Source: Polytrichum commune (lineage: Eukaryota > Streptophyta > Polytrichopsida > Polytrichales > Polytrichaceae). Taken from it: DNA of 64,000 nucleotides. Below, piece by piece: positions 58,351-64,000 of the stretch; positions within the stretch are counted from its first letter, which is position 1; every line of letters starts with the position of its first letter. Both the position numbers and the translations under genes were made by a program. Where the stretch lies: NCBI GenBank assembly GCA_950295325.1, contig OX485804.1, forward strand, positions 30,814,001-30,878,000, read 5' to 3'. A model generated the notes under the pieces. The model did no database searches, had not been told where the DNA came from, and worked only from the letters and a program-made list of their open reading frames with translations.

Positions 58351-61300
58351 TTACACATCTCCGTCTTCCGCTTCATATCCATTATCGGCGTCATTTTCCG
58401 CAGCTGCAATACGTGCCAAGTTGTCTTTGGCAAAATCTATATGTTTTTGGGGGATGGTCATTGTTTCTGTTTTGGAACCTTTGCGCGGCTTCCAAGCACA
58501 AAGTATAGTATCCGTGTTTATCCAAACCGGTGTGTACGCTGAGTCCACTGTCCACTTAAAATTCTTTTTGGTGTCCCAACCTAAATAAGTGCGTAGCACG
58601 TTCTGGTCTTTAGTACTTGGACGACAATATTCCACCTCAATCTGACGAAAGTTGGGGCTAGTTCGAACAAAATTGGGTGAAGACAATGCTTTCACCAACC
58701 AAATTGGCTTGGGATGTTCCTCATCCCCTGCTCGTACAAGGACCAAATAACCTTCATGGCAATCAACACCTACACGAAACGACGGTGCCGGTCGATTGCG
58801 GGCAGGGCCAACGTAATGCTCGTCCATTGCGAACTCTTCACGAACGTCTCCATTGCTAAAAACCATGGTGTCGGACTCGACAACCGTCAAACGACTTTGT
58901 GGCCAAAATCCTTGTGTTAAAGTTGTACGGGTGTCGCCACCAAGTGTCATTAGGGCCGAGCGAATGCGATCCCAATACGCAATCAAAGGTTCATGAGTAT
59001 CTCTAACACGTCTAGTGATGTCCTCCTCACACAACTCTTTCCAATATTCAATGAATCCGGATATGCCTTTGATGATTTCCGGCCCATTCCTCATGGGGTC
59101 GGGTTTGCAAGGCTTTGGATTCCCATCCGGGAGCAAACATTTCCCATCATTGTCTTGACGCCATACGAGTATACCATCATCCGGTCCCCAATTAGGAGAT
59201 GTGCACAAAAGCTTGAATTGCATGGCTGGGAGACCATCATCCCTTATATAGAATCGGAATTGTTGTGCTTTGGTATGCCCCACCAAACGGTCCCCTCCCT
59301 TCAACATGTATGACTTGATGAAGGCCTTGAAATCTGGTATTTCCTCAATCATGTGCGGAATTACTGGCATATGGTCCAAATCCATATACGATTTCATAAG
59401 AAGAGGTATGGTTGGAAAATCTTCTTCATGCAACTTCATGCTCCACCGTCCGAATGATGCATCAATGTCGTCGTGTGTATGTCCCACCATCAAAAACGAC
59501 ACAAACACCTCCTTGAAGATTCCTTTCGCCATGAGCAATGACCAAAAACAAAATACGTATCGACATTTGTTGTCTTTCACGCAATTATCAAGTTGAACGT
59601 GAAGAATTGGAGGCAATGGTTTTGCACAAATAGGTTCTCCCGGTGGTTCTGGCAATGACGACATACAAACCTCCTTCCCCGCAAGCACTGCTTCGTAAAG
59701 GGGTGTCGTTCCACAACCATCAAAAAGTGCACGTGATGAATGTAACGGCGGCTTCTCCAGATCGCGCAAGAGTTTTGCAAATGAACCCACTGTGTGGTTA
59801 GCATCGCCAGGGTAAAAATCCAACCCATAATGGGCATACTTTACGTCTCCATGGCCGTGGGCAATCATCCCTGCGAAAAAAAACAAACGATGCTTGAACA
59901 ACAACAATAACAACGACAACTCCAACGGAGGTATGAAATTGGACATTTGGCAAACACACCCAGTAAAATTTGAGAGAATTTGAATACATATTTGTGATTC
60001 AATACAAACCTGTGACAGATACGGGCAACTTGAAGAGACCATCCGTGGCCTTAATTTTGCGTGCATAACAAGGGCATGCGGTCTTGGCGTGGTCCATTTT
60101 ATCATGGATGATTGTTAGAACCTCTGTAGGCCTCATTATGGATAGAGCACGGTTCTTGTAGTAATCTTGACGGTGAGCCTCTTGGTTGTTGACATGTTCA
60201 ATATATTTTGCTTGGTGTCTAGTGTGGGATTCGGTGCCTATGGGGTGGGCGTCTCAAAGACCTTTGTATTTTTCACACATCGTACACCTAGCGAACTTGT
60301 CCCCAGGTCTCTTCAAAATGTATTCGGCAAACTGTTGGTTTTTAATCACACTCAACTTGGACAAAGAAATGGGCCCACATCCCGCTATGCGACCCACTTC
60401 ATTGATGTCCGTTAATATGTTCTTCCATTTTGTACCCGTGGGCAATACCATTTGTACAACTTTCTCCCCTGACGACAATGTCCTCGTCTTGTGGGGCATT
60501 GCATCGGCCAATGGGACTATGATGGTGGAGAGTGTCGCGGAGGCTTGGAGTGTAGCCTCCCTAGATTTCTTTGTGCCCGAATTGCCATGAAATCGAGAGC
60601 GGCGACCGAACAATGAATATTTTTGAAACCTATAAAAGTCAGACTTTGACACGGCGTGGATGGTATACCACGCAGTACAACACACTTCCACATTCTCAAG
60701 TGTGACCACCTTACGCCCATGGGTGTCAGTGTGGACATTTCTGTGGACCTCGAGTTTCTTTGCCGATCTCATACGGAAATCCGCAAACCACATCTCTTGA
60801 CGTAGGGACTTAATTTTCTCCCGCGGGAAAAATTGGCAACATTTCCTCTCACAACAGTCTTTGGCGGACACAAGACGGATAGTTTCGTCTCCCAATATGC
60901 AATCCCGTCGACGTTCCTTATCTCCACGAGGCACACGGTTAGAATCATATCTGCGTAGGCCTTTGCGAGGACGTATTTTGGTCAACAAAGCTAATTGCGT
61001 TTGATTATGGCGGCGCTCATGGTCCAACAAGCTTACTCCGTCATGGAGAACCCGACAAAGAGGCCATCGACGCAAGGAAAATCTCCATGTCACCGGGACG
61101 TCAAGCGGAAGCAAAGAATTCAAGATGCACACACCCACATCATCGGGACCAAGGGGGTTGGCATCAACACAATCACGGGGATCAGAGTTTCTACATATGC
61201 CATTTGCCACGGGGACACCAACATCGTTGAAAAGAACAACATCAAGGCCCACCCATTGCTCCCTACCGAAACCGGCACATAACGGAATGTCATCATTGTC

Positions 61301-61486
61301 ATCCCCGGAACGTATAGATTGTTCGTGCGCTTCAAATGATTTGTGGGAGGATGCATCCACAAACCCACCCATGACATTTGCCATGCCATGACTACCCGCC
61401 GATGGCGAAGATAGTTTACAGTCATCATCGGAAGAGGAAGCTTTTGTGGACAACTCCAATGAACTATATCCAACGTGCATCGCCAT
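58351..61486 (-). CDS. DUF7869-like domain protein with one in-frame stop
   Basis: Two exons, 61486-60010 and 59870-58351, join in phase to 999 codons including the stop. The first in-frame ATG (MAMHVGYSS) is used as the start; the frame is open further 5' from a GTG only. Exon 1 has a cysteine-rich region (CCERKCC) and CTMCEKYK, a possible zinc site, then IIHDKMDHAKTACP. Exon 2 has HVQLDNCVKDNKCRYVF (about residue 585) and FLMVGHTHDDIDASFG (about 615-632), the signature I associate with DUF7869, whose D and E/D spacing could be an RNase-H-like nuclease (inference). A low-complexity acidic tail ends the protein. Codon 411 is TGA (60256-60254) where CGA would fit; no other break is present. 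The function is unknown; many relatives look transposon-linked. A striking palindrome array lies just upstream. Confidence 0.72.
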
Positions 61487-61630
61487 CCAACCTAAACAAA
61501 CCACCAATAAAATGACCAACACAACAACCACCGCAATGCATACAAAAGTGGATACGAGATATGCCTACATATATGGCTCAAAAATCACAAACAACTCTCG
61601 CCACACCGTTGCGGGACCTCACATATGAAG

Positions 61631-62717
61631 ACGAACGTGCGTTCGACAACAGCTCGATGACATGCAAATCCTACACGGGACTCAGACGTCCCTGCACAAC
61701 GGAACCCCATTCCGATATATATTACCCATGAAGGGCTTTCAAATTGGGTCGAGTCGCCAATAAAACATTGGAAGGGTTGTCCACCACCAAGGGACAACAC
61801 AAGCACATATATTCACGAACGCGCGGACGAAAATATCAACCCAATATACAATAAAATCTAAATGGGACATATTATAAGAGCACCTAAAATATACTTGCCA
61901 CTTTATCCACATGCAGTAAGCATCATATTTGATGGGCGAGTGTTTACGAACGATCGTTCGTAAGTTCCAGCCGAAACTTAGGGGCGGATGCAAACGACCG
62001 ATCATCTGTATGTCACAGCCGCGACAGTGTTTGGAAAAAATGATTGGACACGTCCGAATAGAGGTATCTATAGCCACGTTACAGGGAAACATGTTATCCA
62101 ATAACCAGTGGAAAATGACAGTCGACATCTATCACTAAATCATGATTGCATAGATACGAACGAGCGTTCGTATCTATCATAAACACGGTGTAGTCCTCTA
62201 CACATGCTTGCGTCAACAGGCCTGTTGGTGGATGCGTGGACGGTGGACAGGTGGTATTTACGAACGTGCGTTCGTAAAATTCAACTAACATAATTCTCCG
62301 CGGACACAAACGGTAGTGAGAAATACGAACGCTCGTTCGTATTTAACTTGCATATTGTTAACGTGGCCAATGCACTGAAGTGTATAAATTAAGGAATGTT
62401 TTTTGGATTCTTGAAAAATAATCCCAGGTGATATTTACGAACGCACGTTCGTAAATATCCCATCACCAGATGTTCCGTTGGAGAAAACGGTTACACGGGA
62501 ACTCATGCGCGTCTGGGTCTTGAAGGTAGATATACGAACGTACGTTCGTATATCATCGACACAATTTTCGTGCCTAGTTCTGTCTATAAGGAACTCAATG
62601 TCGAGTACGGTTGTGATCAACTTACGAACGCACGTTCGTAAACAACTCATATCATATCGATGTACCTATTGTACATGTGCTACCAACTCACGTTTACGAA
62701 CGTGCGTTCGTAAACGT
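61631..62717. repeat. Array of spaced palindromes, core TACGAACGNNCGTTCGTA
   Basis: Eight full copies: 61944-61963, 62151-62176, 62257-62278, 62321-62344, 62430-62459, 62529-62554, 62622-62641 and 62690-62717. Two weaker copies lie at 61631-61645 and 61814-61830. Centre-to-centre spacing is 210, 104, 65, 112, 97, 90 and 72 bp. The central two bases vary (AT, AG, TG, CT, CA, TA, CA, TG). Beyond the core, the arms have different bases in different copies yet stay complementary. The spacers show no repeat between copies. The array sits 150-1,230 bp upstream of the start of the reverse-strand DUF7869-like gene. Confidence 0.95.
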
Positions 62718-64000
62718 CCGGTATTTGCGGCGGTATATACGGGTATGTGCAGTCTGTAGTGGACCTGGGTGGTGTAGGGTTGGCGCACAAGAAAATGGTT
62801 TGAGCGCGTTCCAGTCATGTCTGTGGAGCGCACACTTGGATGTGCCGCAGAAAAGAGCTCTTCTGTGGGGGGGAAGAGCTTTAAGTACCTTCCCCCCGAT
62901 GGTTCAAAATTCCTTGGATGCTATTTAAAAAGCGGATTCCCGCCGCCTACTTTGACCTAACAATATGCCATTCCATCCATGCGCAATATATAAATAGCAT
63001 TATGTATGGAACATGTCTTGCGTGCACGCAACATATTGTAAATCTATAAATCCGTCGCACACCTTAGTTGTTACCAAGGTCGCACGAAAATATGTCTATA
63101 TGTCTATATGTCTATATGTCTATATGTCTATATTTATATGTATATATATGTATATTTTACTATTTTATATATGGATTATTATATTATATATATAGGTTGA
63201 TGGGTTAACATTGAGTATTAAATTATTTGCGACTAAGGTGTGAAGTCCAAGTGAATTGATGAAGGTCTAAGTGATATATATATTCACACACACAATGAGG
63301 TAAGAGTGGCTAAGAACATATTGTGGAATCCCCTAAAATTGTAGGTATCATATGATTCACATAAAAAAAATGCTTGTAATATGGTCACCAAGTGCATGAA
63401 TACCAATAAAAAGTCGCTTAATCCATAATGGCTTGTGCTAGGTAGATTGAGGACATTTGGAACTGGAGGCTCACCAAACATCGGCCCATATTAATATGAA
63501 TCATTGTTGCAATTCATCATTGGTGAAAATTAAAGTTTAATGCACTAGTATTCGATCGTTAGTTCAAGTTGACACCTAATTAAATGACTTGACGTCCTAT
63601 TGGAAATTCACTTTAGGTCCACCATGGTGTGGAAATGGATAACGAATTTGGAATGGTGCATACAATAGTATGCACTTACAATTATATATTTGTATTATTT
63701 GCAACAAGAAGTATGTGCATGACCATAGCTTAACTGTTGATTTAAGTTGAAGTCTTATACCATTCATGTTATAATAAGACTAAGTGTGTATTGTGTGATC
63801 AAATTGCACTCAAAACTATTAAGGTGAAAGGGCTAGCATTTCAAAATTCACTCTTCACCCCCTAAACCAATGTTTTATATCAAAATGACAATTATTGGCA
63901 TGAGTCTAGATTATTATAGTTGCTATGACCCAAATAAAGCAATTTCCAATCGAACCAACATTGGTAGACCATTTTGACATGATGCGCATAGACCACAACA
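62718..64000. other. Right flank with a microsatellite, no gene
   Basis: A TTGCGTGCACGCAA palindrome lies at about 63013-63027. A TATGTC microsatellite followed by (TA)n covers about 63090-63150. The rest is AT-rich with no recognisable coding sequence. Confidence 0.5.

Noticed and set aside
58351-58588. Plus-strand frames at the end of the DUF7869-like gene
   Set aside because: They are antisense to the well-supported exon 2.
61631-62717. CRISPR-like array
   Set aside because: Spacing is irregular, repeats are palindromes with variable arms, and the setting is a eukaryotic genome.

Overview
This window looks like nuclear DNA of a green plant with a repeat-rich, intron-bearing genome. The evidence is two early light-induced protein (ELIP) genes with transit-peptide exons, plant-type (CCCTAAA)n sequence, plant LTR retrotransposons with a tRNA-Met-like primer site, PIF/Harbinger and CACTA-like transposons, and GT..AG introns. 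There are no bacterial operons, tRNA clusters or CRISPR arrays. The exact lineage cannot be read off; a seed-free land plant or charophyte-grade streptophyte would fit (inference).

Layout. 1-5.7 kb: a PIF/Harbinger transposon with its two convergent, tail-overlapping genes (DDE transposase on +, Myb/SANT-like protein on -), a telomere-like motif and a short TIR element. 5.9-13 kb: mostly AT-rich non-coding DNA with long G/C homopolymers. 13.06-13.6 kb: a small gene for a secreted-then-anchored proline-rich one-pass membrane protein. 16-17.3 kb: two miniature transposons with clear target duplications. 17.6-22.4 kb: two tandem ELIP genes, almost identical in exon 2 but divergent in exon 1 and intron. 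22.5-31.3 kb: intergenic DNA, a fold-back element and a tail-to-tail pair of LTR copies, one split by a TAA-flanked miniature element. 31.86-36.5 kb: a decayed DNA-methyltransferase gene whose intron is split by a 3.26-kb TIR element carrying two captured ankyrin-repeat exons. 36.8-44.6 kb: satellites, an LTR with primer-binding site, and gypsy and copia fragments. 45.7-52.8 kb: an apparently intact, eight-exon, reverse-strand gene joining a ParB-like domain to a beta-class amino-methyltransferase. 53-58 kb: AT-rich DNA with a SINE-like unit and a broken transposon-like ORF. 58.35-61.5 kb: a two-exon reverse-strand gene with a DUF7869-like domain and one in-frame TGA. 61.6-62.7 kb: directly upstream of that gene, an array of eight perfect or near-perfect palindromes built on TACGAACGNNCGTTCGTA, whose outer arms differ from copy to copy but always remain self-complementary.

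The most unusual items are the palindrome array beside the DUF7869-like gene and the ParB-methyltransferase family, present as one intact gene plus a relic that keeps matching introns. The ELIPs are the only genes with a clear host cellular role (thylakoid photoprotection). Most other coding sequence belongs to mobile elements or their remains.
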